From Candidatus Thiocaldithrix dubininis (GTDB lineage Bacteria; Pseudomonadota; Gammaproteobacteria; Thiotrichales; Thiotrichaceae): a DNA stretch of 64,000 nucleotides. Location of the stretch: assembly GCA_029972135.1 (NCBI GenBank), contig CP124755.1, positions 2,913,001 to 2,977,000 of the forward strand, given 5' to 3'. The translations under genes and the position numbers were made by a program. A model generated the notes under the pieces. It was not told where the DNA came from, did no database searches, and saw nothing but the letters and a program-made list of their open reading frames with translations. Shown piece by piece: positions 44,949-52,693 of the stretch. The stretch's first letter is position 1. Each line of letters opens with the position of its first letter.

Positions 44949-47885
44949 TTACTCCTCAGTTGCTGTACCGCGTTTGCCATCGTGTACCGTACCACGGGTT
45001 AATACATCCATTAATGGACGCTCTAAGTTCACCGCTGGGTGAGCTTGATAGCGCAAAATATCAGGGGATGGATTGCCGTTGGGTAAAGGCTTAATCGCGG
45101 GGAAGGTCGGCCAAGTGCCGGTTTCACCTGCGGCGGCTGGATAAATCTTCACTTTTAAGTCATACCAAGCTGCTTGTCCGGTAATCGGGTCGGAGTTAGT
45201 CACGTTATCCAACGCGTCATTTTTCTCCGGCAACAATTCCGAAATCAGATGATTCATTAAGAAACCATCATTCGACTCATTGGCATTGTCATTTAAGCCC
45301 CATGCGCCTTTTTGCTTACCAATCGCATTCCATGTCCACACGGTATCGTATTGGCAGGCTTCAACTAGCTTCACCTGTACGCGGATTTTGCCGTTATGCG
45401 ATTCCACCCAACACCATGATTCGTCTTGAATGCCCATTTCTGTACCGCGTTGACGGTTCATATACAGGAAGTTTTGCGCACAAATTTGGCGTAACCACGC
45501 GTTTTGTGAATCCCACGAGTGGTACATAAACATTGGACGCTGATTAACCGCATAAAACGGGTATTCGTCCTCATCCACGCGACATTGTTCTAACGGCTTG
45601 TAATAAATCGGCAGCGGATGGAAGTATTTTACCAAGCGTTCTTTATGGTGTTCTTCGGTTGGCATCGGGCCATCGTATAAGCCTTGACCAGCCAATTTAA
45701 AGCGCTGTTGTGTTTCGGAATACAATTCCATCACGATTTGGTTAGTATTACCGACCCAAGCCGCCGCTTTGGCAAACTCCAAATAGTCTTTATTCGCATG
45801 GCGGTAGTAACGAATGTTTTTCGGCAAGTGCATTTCAAAGAATGCGCCGTTTTCTACATAACGTTCCCACTGTTTTGGATTGGGTTTACCACGTAAGTGG
45901 ACTTCATTACCGTTTTCATCCAAACGCCAACCGGCTAAGAAACCGATGCCCGGTTCACGTTCCCAGTTGATAATAAAGTCTTGATAGTCCTTAAATTTGC
46001 GTGTGCCGTCGGCATTGGTCAGCGCAGGGAAACCTAAACGCATACCCATTTCTAACTGCACTTGCTGCCATGACAACACATCCCGATCCGGTTGGATTAC
46101 TGGCTGGCGAATCGCATCACAAGCGGCGTGTGGCTCAGAAATCGGACGATCTAGCATGGAAATTGTGTCCCAACGCTCTAAATACGTGGTATCGGGAATC
46201 ACTAAATCCGCAAAGTTGACCATCTCGGAATGGTAGGCATCGGAGACTACAATAAACGGGATTTTGTATTCGCCGTCTTCATCTTGTTCCCGCAACATAT
46301 CCTGCATTTCAGCAGTATTCATGCTGGAATTCCATGCCATGTTCGCCATAAACATCATCAGGGTATCAATGCGGTACGGGTCGCCTTTCACAGCATTGGT
46401 AATCACCATGTGCATTAAGCCGTGGTTAGAAACCGGTGCATCCCATGAATAAGCTTTATCAATGCGTTTCGGCTTGCCCGTTTCGTCCAATACCAAATCT
46501 TCAGGCCCTGTCGGGAAACCTAACGGTGGCCCTTTGAGTGGGGTATTGGGTGCGCAATCTTTAGCGGGTTTAATCGCAGGAGGAATCGGTTTCGGATACG
46601 GCGGCTTAGCTAAATGCCCACCGGGTACATCCACCGTGCCTAACATAATTTGTAGGAAGTGAATCGCACGGCAAGTTTGGAAACCGTTGGAATGCGCTGA
46701 AATCCCGCGCATCGCGTGCATCGAAACCGGACGACCAATAAACTTATAATGTTTACGCCCTGCCCAATCCGTCCAACCTTCTGGCACGTCGATTTCAATA
46801 CTTTCTTTAAACGCCACATGCGCCATTTCTAAGGCTAAGCGTTCGATTTGCTCAGCAGGCACACCGCAGATTTTTGCCGCGTTTTCCGGTGCGTATTGCT
46901 CGTCGAGATATTCTTCGGCAATCAACACCATAACCGATTTAACGGGTTTGCCGTCGACTTCACCTTCATAGAATAACGCAGGCGTAATATCTGGTTGTGA
47001 ACCATCCACTAACGCATTTTGCGTCATATCCCACACCAGATTTTTGCCTTCGCTATTGCGCAGCATTAAACCGTGACCTTTCTCGCCCGGTGTATGTACG
47101 ACTAAATGCGCGGCATTGGTGTAACGGATTAAGAATTCCCAGTCGAATTGGTTATTTTTCAATAACACATACAACATGGACAGCGCCAACATTGCATCTG
47201 TGCCGGGTTTGATCGCTACCCATTCATCGGCAATCGCTTGGTAACCAGTACGAGCAGGGTTCACCCCCACAAACTTACCGCCGTTGCGTTTCAGCTTTTC
47301 TAAACCAATCTTAATCGGGTTAGAAGAATGGTCGTCGGCTACACCCCACAGCATGAAATATTTGGTGTTATCCCAATCGGGATCACCAAATTCCCAGAAG
47401 GCATGCCCCATTGTGTATAAACCGCCCGCTGCCATATTTACCGAGCAGAAACCACCGTGGGCTGCCCAGTTTAATGTACCGAACTGCGCTGCCCAAAAGC
47501 CGGTTAACGCCTGCATTTGGTCACGCCCAGTGAAGTAAGCCAGTTTTAGCGGATCGGTTTCACGAATTTTACGCAAACGGGCTTCTAAAATATCCAACGC
47601 CTGCGCCATCGTAATGGCTTCAAACTCACCGTCTCCGCGCCCCGTTCCCGGTTTACGCAGCAAAGGCGAATTTAATTTAGCAGGTGAATTCTGCTTCATG
47701 ATGCCTGCGTTGCCTTTCGCACACAGCACACCTTTATTAATAGGATGGTCGCGGTTGCCTTGGATATAGCGGACTTTATTGTCCTCCACCGTTACGTTGA
47801 TACCGCAACGGCAGGCACACATATAACAAGTGGTCGGTTTAACCGCCTGTTGGCCGCGCTTCTCGAATTCCGGTAATGCGCTCAT
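44949..47885 (-). CDS. soeA: Sulfite dehydrogenase molybdopterin subunit SoeA
   Basis: 978-aa molybdopterin-guanine-dinucleotide oxidoreductase of the DMSO-reductase superfamily. The N-terminal [4Fe-4S] site CYMCACRCGI is followed by GNRDHPINKGVLCAKGNAG. The C-terminal molydopterin-binding domain includes QNAWLRQICAQNFLYMNRQRG. It lacks a twin-arginine signal, so it is cytoplasmic, as in SoeA of purple sulfur bacteria, where SoeABC oxidises sulfite to sulfate and reduces quinone. Polysulfide- or thiosulfate-reductase activity is the main alternative, but those enzymes are normally Tat-exported. GAGGT precedes the ATG. Confidence 0.92.
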   Translation of the reverse strand: MSALPEFEKRGQQAVKPTTCYMCACRCGINVTVEDNKVRYIQGNRDHPINKGVLCAKGNAGIMKQNSPAKLNSPLLRKPGTGRGDGEFEAITMAQALDILEARLRKIRETDPLKLAYFTGRDQMQALTGFWAAQFGTLNWAAHGGFCSVNMAAGGLYTMGHAFWEFGDPDWDNTKYFMLWGVADDHSSNPIKIGLEKLKRNGGKFVGVNPARTGYQAIADEWVAIKPGTDAMLALSMLYVLLKNNQFDWEFLIRYTNAAHLVVHTPGEKGHGLMLRNSEGKNLVWDMTQNALVDGSQPDITPALFYEGEVDGKPVKSVMVLIAEEYLDEQYAPENAAKICGVPAEQIERLALEMAHVAFKESIEIDVPEGWTDWAGRKHYKFIGRPVSMHAMRGISAHSNGFQTCRAIHFLQIMLGTVDVPGGHLAKPPYPKPIPPAIKPAKDCAPNTPLKGPPLGFPTGPEDLVLDETGKPKRIDKAYSWDAPVSNHGLMHMVITNAVKGDPYRIDTLMMFMANMAWNSSMNTAEMQDMLREQDEDGEYKIPFIVVSDAYHSEMVNFADLVIPDTTYLERWDTISMLDRPISEPHAACDAIRQPVIQPDRDVLSWQQVQLEMGMRLGFPALTNADGTRKFKDYQDFIINWEREPGIGFLAGWRLDENGNEVHLRGKPNPKQWERYVENGAFFEMHLPKNIRYYRHANKDYLEFAKAAAWVGNTNQIVMELYSETQQRFKLAGQGLYDGPMPTEEHHKERLVKYFHPLPIYYKPLEQCRVDEDEYPFYAVNQRPMFMYHSWDSQNAWLRQICAQNFLYMNRQRGTEMGIQDESWCWVESHNGKIRVQVKLVEACQYDTVWTWNAIGKQKGAWGLNDNANESNDGFLMNHLISELLPEKNDALDNVTNSDPITGQAAWYDLKVKIYPAAAGETGTWPTFPAIKPLPNGNPSPDILRYQAHPAVNLERPLMDVLTRGTVHDGKRGTATEE

Positions 47886-48199
47886 TCGTACCTCGGAATA
47901 TTCTAATAGAATGATTGACTGATAAGCGCTTGATAGTCCGACAATAACTTATATCTTTCAACAATATATTTTATTTATACGTATAAGTATCGCTTATGCT
48001 TTTGCGTGAAATATAATAAAAATCAGTCATGTAGCCCGTTAAAGAAAAAGGAGGTAATAACCCTATATCTAAAAAGGGATAGCAGTTTGCAATGATAAAT
48101 CGCAATATTCAGGTGACTAAAATGCTATGTGTTATCTACAAGTCCTTACGCATGAAGCAACCGTTTGCTACTTTTATTTTTCTATTCTATGCTTTTAAG
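47886..48199. other. AT-rich gap upstream of soeA and the phage-like element
   Basis: No protein gene of confidence. It should hold the soeABC promoter, reading left. A perfect 12-bp palindrome TTATACGTATAA at 47975-47986, about 90 bp from soeA, is a possible operator. A 27-codon frame at 48122-48205 (MLCVIYKSLRMKQP...) has AGG 8 bases upstream and a hydrophobic end but overlaps the antisense-RNA promoter; I do not call it. Imperfect palindromes (TTGCAATGATAAATCGCAA near 48085) are also present. Confidence 0.4.
48165..48193 (+). promoter_or_regulatory. Candidate promoter of the antisense-type RNA
   Basis: TTGCTA (48165-48170) and TATGCT (48188-48193) are separated by 17 bp; each matches four of six consensus bases. 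The implied start near 48200 coincides with the first hairpin of the short RNA. Confidence 0.4.
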
Positions 48200-48282
48200 C
48201 AATAGCCCTGTGCTATTGGCAAAAATTAACGGGACTCTTATCCCATACTCAAGGCAGCTATACCGCTGTGAGCGGTTTTTTT
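48200..48282 (+). ncRNA. P4-CI / P1-C4-like antisense RNA (candidate)
   Basis: A segment of about 83 nt with three hairpins: CAATAGC/GCTATTG (48200-48218), GGGA/TCCC with a CTCTTA loop (48231-48244) and a Rho-independent terminator (48262-48282). Bases 48231-48242 and 48248-48254 are complementary to 48366-48377 and 48356-48362, in the leader of the replication-type gene. In that leader the target ATAAGAGTCCCC lies in the loop of AGAACG/CGTTCT. Size, same-strand position, terminator and downstream target match phage P4 CI and P1/P7 C4 RNAs, which silence replication or antirepressor operons by pairing. Family membership by homology is not shown; the structure is seen directly. Confidence 0.6.
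48262..48282 (+). terminator. Rho-independent terminator of the short RNA
   Basis: ACCGCT/AGCGGT stem with a GTG loop and seven T residues, a strong intrinsic terminator. It lies between the antisense segment and its target, so read-through would be needed to express the downstream gene from the same promoter. Confidence 0.85.
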
Positions 48283-48457
48283 ATGCCTGCATACACGGTT
48301 GTGTCGGGTATGCGTGGATTAAAAAACGGTGCACACCGAAATAAGCGCGTCGTTTCCTTGAGAACGATAAGAGTCCCCGGCGTTCTGCCTATCTTAGAAA
48401 TCTCAAGAGTAAAATTTATGAATCTGAAACGGATTGCCTTGTGTAAGGAGGGTTGCT
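48283..48457 (+). promoter_or_regulatory. Structured leader of the replication-type gene
   Basis: Untranslated leader with several hairpins: GCATAC/GTATGC around an ACAC/GTGT pair (48289-48314), CGG/CCG at 48327-48338, and AGAACG/CGTTCT (48361-48386) presenting the antisense target. A competing pairing CTTGAG (48357-48362) with CTCAAG (48402-48407) could switch the fold. An AAGGAGGG ribosome-binding site is at 48444-48451. Confidence 0.5.
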
Positions 48458-49270
48458 ATGAGCCTTGCGCATGAATTAATTGACGCAGCCCTTGCCGCCG
48501 ATTTAAGCCAAAATGCATTGCGAGTATTTCTCGCGCTGTTCCGCCAAACCTTATGTTATGGCAAAACCAGCGACCCACTTAGCCTTAACCGACTCGTACA
48601 ACTCACACATATTCGTAAAGATCGCGTTTTACCCGCTATACAAGTTTTATTGGAAAAAGGCTTATTTACCGCGCAAGCACATAGACTTTATGGGCACACC
48701 TACAGCATTCACCCACAATTTCTAAACCAAGCCGCAATGCCTATTTATGCACCACATTTACCCAAAAACCGCCAAACTGCCCCAAAATCCGCGCCGATTT
48801 CCGAAAAACGGGTAGAAACAACAAATAACCCAACACTAAACAAACCCAACAACCTCGATACTGCCGAAAACTTACCTTACCCGCCTAGTTTTACAACACA
48901 ACAACGCCAAACCGCTGCCCAGTGGTTAGACGGTTTAAGCCCCGATACGGCCAGTAACTGCTTACGCCTACTGCAACAAGCCTTGCAACTTGGTAAGGTC
49001 AAATCGCCATTAGGTTATTTACACACACTCATCCAAGCAGCTCGGCAAAACCGTTTAGACTGTAGCCACCTAGCGCCACTACCCAAAACAATTCACAAAC
49101 CACAACAGGTTTTACACGCTCAGCTACAAGAACTTACCCAACGTATTCAGCATTTAGACCAATTATATCAACTTGCCCAGCAACCTATGGATACACAAAC
49201 GCAACGCCAACGCGCTCAGTGGCTAACTGAAGTGGAAATATTGAAGGAGAAACTACGAACTTGTGCTTAG
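48458..49270 (+). CDS. Phage-O-like / plasmid replication protein
   Basis: 270 aa. The N-terminal about 75 residues form a winged HTH like the N-terminal DNA-binding domain of lambda-type replication protein O (NALRVFLALFRQTLCYGKTSDPLSLNRLVQLTHIRKDRVLPAIQVLLEKGLF; a conserved ALxRxTxGYGKxSDxISLxxLAxxTG pattern). A variable Pro/Asn linker follows, then a C-terminal SPLGYLHTLIQAARQNRL segment common in replication initiators of small elements, and a coiled tail. The start is ATG 48458 with AAGGAGGG 6 bases upstream; an upstream TTG at 48434 is rejected. It probably initiates replication of a small phage- or plasmid-like element. Confidence 0.65.
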   Translation: MSLAHELIDAALAADLSQNALRVFLALFRQTLCYGKTSDPLSLNRLVQLTHIRKDRVLPAIQVLLEKGLFTAQAHRLYGHTYSIHPQFLNQAAMPIYAPHLPKNRQTAPKSAPISEKRVETTNNPTLNKPNNLDTAENLPYPPSFTTQQRQTAAQWLDGLSPDTASNCLRLLQQALQLGKVKSPLGYLHTLIQAARQNRLDCSHLAPLPKTIHKPQQVLHAQLQELTQRIQHLDQLYQLAQQPMDTQTQRQRAQWLTEVEILKEKLRTCA

Positions 49271-49316
49271 TTTTGTAAACCGATTAAGCTGGTATAGTTA
49301 TGCATGGATTTATGCG

Positions 49317-49637
49317 ATGAAAAAACTCATTGAATACCAAGATTGCGTTATACAACGTGGTCAAATCATAAAATGTCAAACACCCGATGAGCGCCATTCA
49401 CTCTGTTTAATGCTGTGTGAGGTGATAGGCGAACGCTATTATCAATTATTAATAGTGAGCGGTTATAAGGCTGGTCTACATTTTACCTATTTGCCACTTG
49501 AAGCAGTTGATCAACAAGGTTCTGGTATTAATGCCCATTGGCTTATTCATAATTGGCATATATGGGGCTATAACGCTTGTCCGCTTGAGCAGGTTTATAT
49601 ACTTCACGAGCCTTATTCAACCTTCTTTAATTATTAA
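49317..49637 (+). CDS. Imm45-like immunity protein (tentative)
   Basis: 106 aa from ATG 49317 (the frame extends to a GTG at 49263 that overlaps the replication gene by 8 bp). The sequence MKKLIEYQDCVIQRGQIIKC, then SGYKAGLHFTYLPLEA, INAHWLIHNWHIWGY and the ending CPLEQVYILHEP resembles the Imm45 family of polymorphic-toxin immunity proteins as I remember it. No matching toxin gene is in the window, so it would be an orphan immunity gene. No clear Shine-Dalgarno is visible. Confidence 0.5.
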   Translation: MKKLIEYQDCVIQRGQIIKCQTPDERHSLCLMLCEVIGERYYQLLIVSGYKAGLHFTYLPLEAVDQQGSGINAHWLIHNWHIWGYNACPLEQVYILHEPYSTFFNY

Positions 49638-49699
49638 CTTGATTAATCCTTAGCAAGACATTTAATTAAGTGCTAAAACAAGAAAAGATTAACGGCGTA

Positions 49700-50311
49700 T
49701 TAAATTTTCCCCAACAAACTCCAAATAATTCCCATACCGTCATTAGGCGTTTCACCTTCATGGGTAATCGTGGCGGTGGGAATTAAATTAATCACTGCGC
49801 CGATTAATGCAGCATACGCAAGCGTCTGCCAAATCAGTTTGAAATAATGATCGTCGATGGTAAAGAAATTTGCCCAACCCATACTTAGCGCGATACCGAA
49901 AAACACCAGCAATTCAATTCCCGGCCCTGCAAAGTAAATTAAAGCGTGTTTAATACGAGAGGTATTGCCATTGGGGGCTTGCATTTGCACAAAGCCTTCA
50001 ATGGGAAATAAGCGTATTTCCAGCGGGGCGTTGAATAGTTGCCCGCGATACATGATTTTGCCAAAACCTATGACAGTATGGGCAATCTGCCAACCGAATA
50101 AACGTGCCATTAGGGCATGCCCGATTTCATGTAGCAACACTAATGGCAACCACCACGCTAAGAAAAATACCGTCGCAATTTTGCGCGGTTCATTGCCTTG
50201 CAGTAATTCAGCGCTTAAACCGCCTAAAAACACCAATGCCAGCCCTAATATGAATAGCCGTTCGCGGCGGGTGGCGGGTTTCACGTCATGGTGACGTTGC
50301 TCTATTTTCAT
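49700..50311 (-). CDS. M50-family membrane metalloprotease-like protein
   Basis: 203 aa from ATG 50311 (MKIEQRHHD); the frame continues to an ATG at 50374, but neither has a good ribosome-binding site. Five or so TM helices. The zinc-protease motif HEIGH occurs in LLHEIGHALMARLFGW, and a later aspartate/asparagine region NLIPT may supply the third ligand; M50 enzymes normally use an NxxPxxxxD-type motif here. Probably a site-2-protease-like or simple M50 peptidase of unknown substrate. Transcribed divergently from the amidotransferase gene. Confidence 0.75.
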   Translation of the reverse strand: MKIEQRHHDVKPATRRERLFILGLALVFLGGLSAELLQGNEPRKIATVFFLAWWLPLVLLHEIGHALMARLFGWQIAHTVIGFGKIMYRGQLFNAPLEIRLFPIEGFVQMQAPNGNTSRIKHALIYFAGPGIELLVFFGIALSMGWANFFTIDDHYFKLIWQTLAYAALIGAVINLIPTATITHEGETPNDGMGIIWSLLGKI

Positions 50312-50466
50312 GAACTTAGACCAGAAATAGCGATGGATTAAGCATAGCATTGTGGCTATCGTGTCGGTATCCATACCTACTTAACCGCAAAAAATCCCGA
50401 AAATTTGCGCCGTGTGCATTGCCGCCGCATAATTCAAGCCAATCCGATTAGTGATAAGGCAAACCC

Positions 50467-52242
50467 ATGTGCGGAATCAGCGGCGAATTGCGCTTTGATG
50501 GACAAGTACCCGAATTAAAAAACATCAATGCCATGATGGCAAAGCTGGAAAAACGCGGCCCCGATCACGCGGGTAGCTTTTCCGATGGCCCATTAGCGTT
50601 TGGGCATCGGCGCTTGTCGATTATTGATTTGTCGTATAAATCCAGCCAACCGATGGTCGATGCCGAATTAGGTTTAGCCTTGGTGTTTAATGGCACGATT
50701 TACAATTACCCCGAATTACGCGCTGAACTGAAAGCCAAGGGTTATCACTTTTATTCGGATGGCGATACTGAAACCATTTTAAAAGCGTATGCCGAATGGG
50801 GCGAAGACGCACCCCAACATTTAATCGGCATGTTTGCCTTTGCGATTTGGGATATGCAGAAAAAAACGCTGTTCTTAGCCCGCGACCGCATGGGAATTAA
50901 GCCCTTGTATTATACGCTGGATAATCAATCATTACGTTTTGCCTCTAATACCCAAGCTCTGCTCGCCACGCCGACTATTGATACCAGCCTTGACCCCTTA
51001 GCCATTCACAATTTATTTACCTTGCACGCGGTTGTTCCTGCGCCGCGCACGGTGTTAAACGGCATTCGTAAACTGCCGCCCGCGCATAGCCTAACCGTGC
51101 ATTTAGACGGTCGCCAAACGTTAAAACGTTATTGGAATCTGGTAGCTAAGCGCCCCGCCGAAACCCGCAGCGAAGACGAATGGTTAGCCAGTATTCACGA
51201 TGCCTTACGCCTAGCCGTTAAACGCCGCAATAATATTGCCGATGTGCCGGTCGGGGTGTTGTTATCGGGTGGCTTAGATTCCAGTTTATTAGTCGCGCTA
51301 TTAGATGAAATCGGTATTCAGGATATTCGTACCTTTACCATTGGTTTTGATGACCAACCCGAAGAAAAAGGCAGCGAATACGAATATTCAGATGCCGTGG
51401 TCGAACGCTTCCACACCCATCACCATAAATTCCATATTCCCAATGAACAAACCTTAAAACGCTTACCCGAAGCCGTGGCGAATATGGCTGAACCCATGTT
51501 TGGGCAAGACGCTATCGGTTTTTATTTGCTATCTGAACAAGTCGCACAACACGTTAAAGTCGTGCAATCCGGGCAAGGCGCAGATGAAGTATTCGGCGGC
51601 TATTTCTGGTATCCGCAAACCCAAGGCGATTTAAACCCCGACAAACTCGCACGCTTTTCTAAATATTATTTCGACCGCGACCATGCCGAAATGGCGGAAA
51701 TGTTGCAACCCCAATACCAAACGCCCGATTACAGCGGCGACTTAGTGCGTGAATTGCTCGAAACTGAATACGCCGACGAACATTTAGACGCGGTATTACG
51801 CGCCGATGTCACCACCTTCATCGTCGATGATCCGGTCAAACGCGTTGACAATATGACAATGGCATGGGGCTTAGAAGCGCGTGTACCGTTTTTAGATCAA
51901 GATTTAGTCGAACTCGCCGCCCAAATGCCCCCCGAATTGAAATTACGCGATGGCGGCAAATACGTATTAAAACAAATCGCACGCGGACGAGTACCTGATA
52001 GTGTGATCGATCGCCCAAAAGGTTATTTCCCTGTTCCTGCATTAAAATTCGTGCGCGGCGAATTCTTAGATATGATGCGTGATTTATTACTCTCACAAAC
52101 CGCCAAAGAACGCGGCTTATATAATTCTGCTTATATGGAAAAGGTTTTAGCCAAACCAGAGGAGCATTTGACACGGATTAAGGGGAGTAAATTGTGGCAT
52201 ATGGCATTGCTGGAGATGTGGTTATACTCCAACAACATATAA
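50467..52242 (+). CDS. N-acetylglutaminylglutamine amidotransferase-like protein
   Basis: 591-aa asparagine-synthetase-type enzyme. The N-terminal class II glutaminase has Cys2 as nucleophile (MCGISGELRFDG, FNGTIYNYPELRAEL). The synthetase domain has the pyrophosphate loop SGGLDSSLL and GQGADEVFGGY. The 590-aa length and sequence style fit the NAGGN amidotransferase branch, which amidates the osmolyte dipeptide N-acetylglutaminylglutamine. The partner NAGGN synthetase (acetyltransferase/ATP-grasp), normally adjacent, is not in the window. A general AsnB is the alternative. Confidence 0.82.
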   Translation: MCGISGELRFDGQVPELKNINAMMAKLEKRGPDHAGSFSDGPLAFGHRRLSIIDLSYKSSQPMVDAELGLALVFNGTIYNYPELRAELKAKGYHFYSDGDTETILKAYAEWGEDAPQHLIGMFAFAIWDMQKKTLFLARDRMGIKPLYYTLDNQSLRFASNTQALLATPTIDTSLDPLAIHNLFTLHAVVPAPRTVLNGIRKLPPAHSLTVHLDGRQTLKRYWNLVAKRPAETRSEDEWLASIHDALRLAVKRRNNIADVPVGVLLSGGLDSSLLVALLDEIGIQDIRTFTIGFDDQPEEKGSEYEYSDAVVERFHTHHHKFHIPNEQTLKRLPEAVANMAEPMFGQDAIGFYLLSEQVAQHVKVVQSGQGADEVFGGYFWYPQTQGDLNPDKLARFSKYYFDRDHAEMAEMLQPQYQTPDYSGDLVRELLETEYADEHLDAVLRADVTTFIVDDPVKRVDNMTMAWGLEARVPFLDQDLVELAAQMPPELKLRDGGKYVLKQIARGRVPDSVIDRPKGYFPVPALKFVRGEFLDMMRDLLLSQTAKERGLYNSAYMEKVLAKPEEHLTRIKGSKLWHMALLEMWLYSNNI

Positions 52243-52267
52243 ACCCATAGAAATATAAATTTAAATA

Positions 52268-52693
52268 TCAGGATGTTCTATTATTAGCACTTCCTTGAGC
52301 TTCGCTGGAAATAATACTTATTGACATCTCATGTTGTAAGGCTCCTTCAATTTGTTGTTTTATTTCCCCCAATCTCATTTTCTTTAATTTTGCGCTACCC
52401 ATAGCGAATCTACTTTTAGCTAAACTAATCAAAACGGACTTGGTTTGATCTTTATTTATAAATAACTTTACATCCTCAAGGCTCATGTTTTTAAACTGCT
52501 CATCGACAATTACTAGTGCTTTAGCCTGCCTAACAGAAGTTTTGTTTTCAATACTAAGCGCTACTTTTTTTAAAGCTGCTGACAAGTCTGGATTTCCATA
52601 GCTAGGAGAACTAAGACTATCAGCAAGTTTGTTTAAAAATAATATAATTTCTTTATTTGAAATAACATTTGAATATGTTTTTAGGTCACTCAT
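52268..52693 (-). CDS. Unknown partner of the ParA-like ATPase
   Basis: 141-aa, AT-rich-coded, mostly helical protein (LNKLADSLSSPSYGNPDLSAALKKVALSIENK...), with no recognised family, signal peptide or membrane segment. Its ATG overlaps the ParA-like gene's stop (ATGA), so the two are translationally coupled, as ParB-like or adaptor partners are. It has no obvious ParB N-terminal or HTH motif. Confidence 0.55.
   Translation of the reverse strand: MSDLKTYSNVISNKEIILFLNKLADSLSSPSYGNPDLSAALKKVALSIENKTSVRQAKALVIVDEQFKNMSLEDVKLFINKDQTKSVLISLAKSRFAMGSAKLKKMRLGEIKQQIEGALQHEMSISIISSEAQGSANNRTS

Noticed and set aside
48122..48205. 27-codon hydrophobic frame as a small toxin
   Set aside because: Weak start signal, and it overlaps the likely promoter of the short RNA; chance is the simpler explanation.
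48231..48377. Retron-type msr/msd RNA suggested by the flanking inverted repeats
   Set aside because: No reverse transcriptase gene nearby, and a strong terminator sits between the repeats. The hairpin-loop complementarity fits an antisense RNA better.
48165..48457. Plasmid-copy-number antisense RNA of the ColE/R1 type
   Set aside because: Those antisense RNAs are encoded on the opposite strand of their target; here both segments are on the same strand, as in P4 CI and P1 C4.
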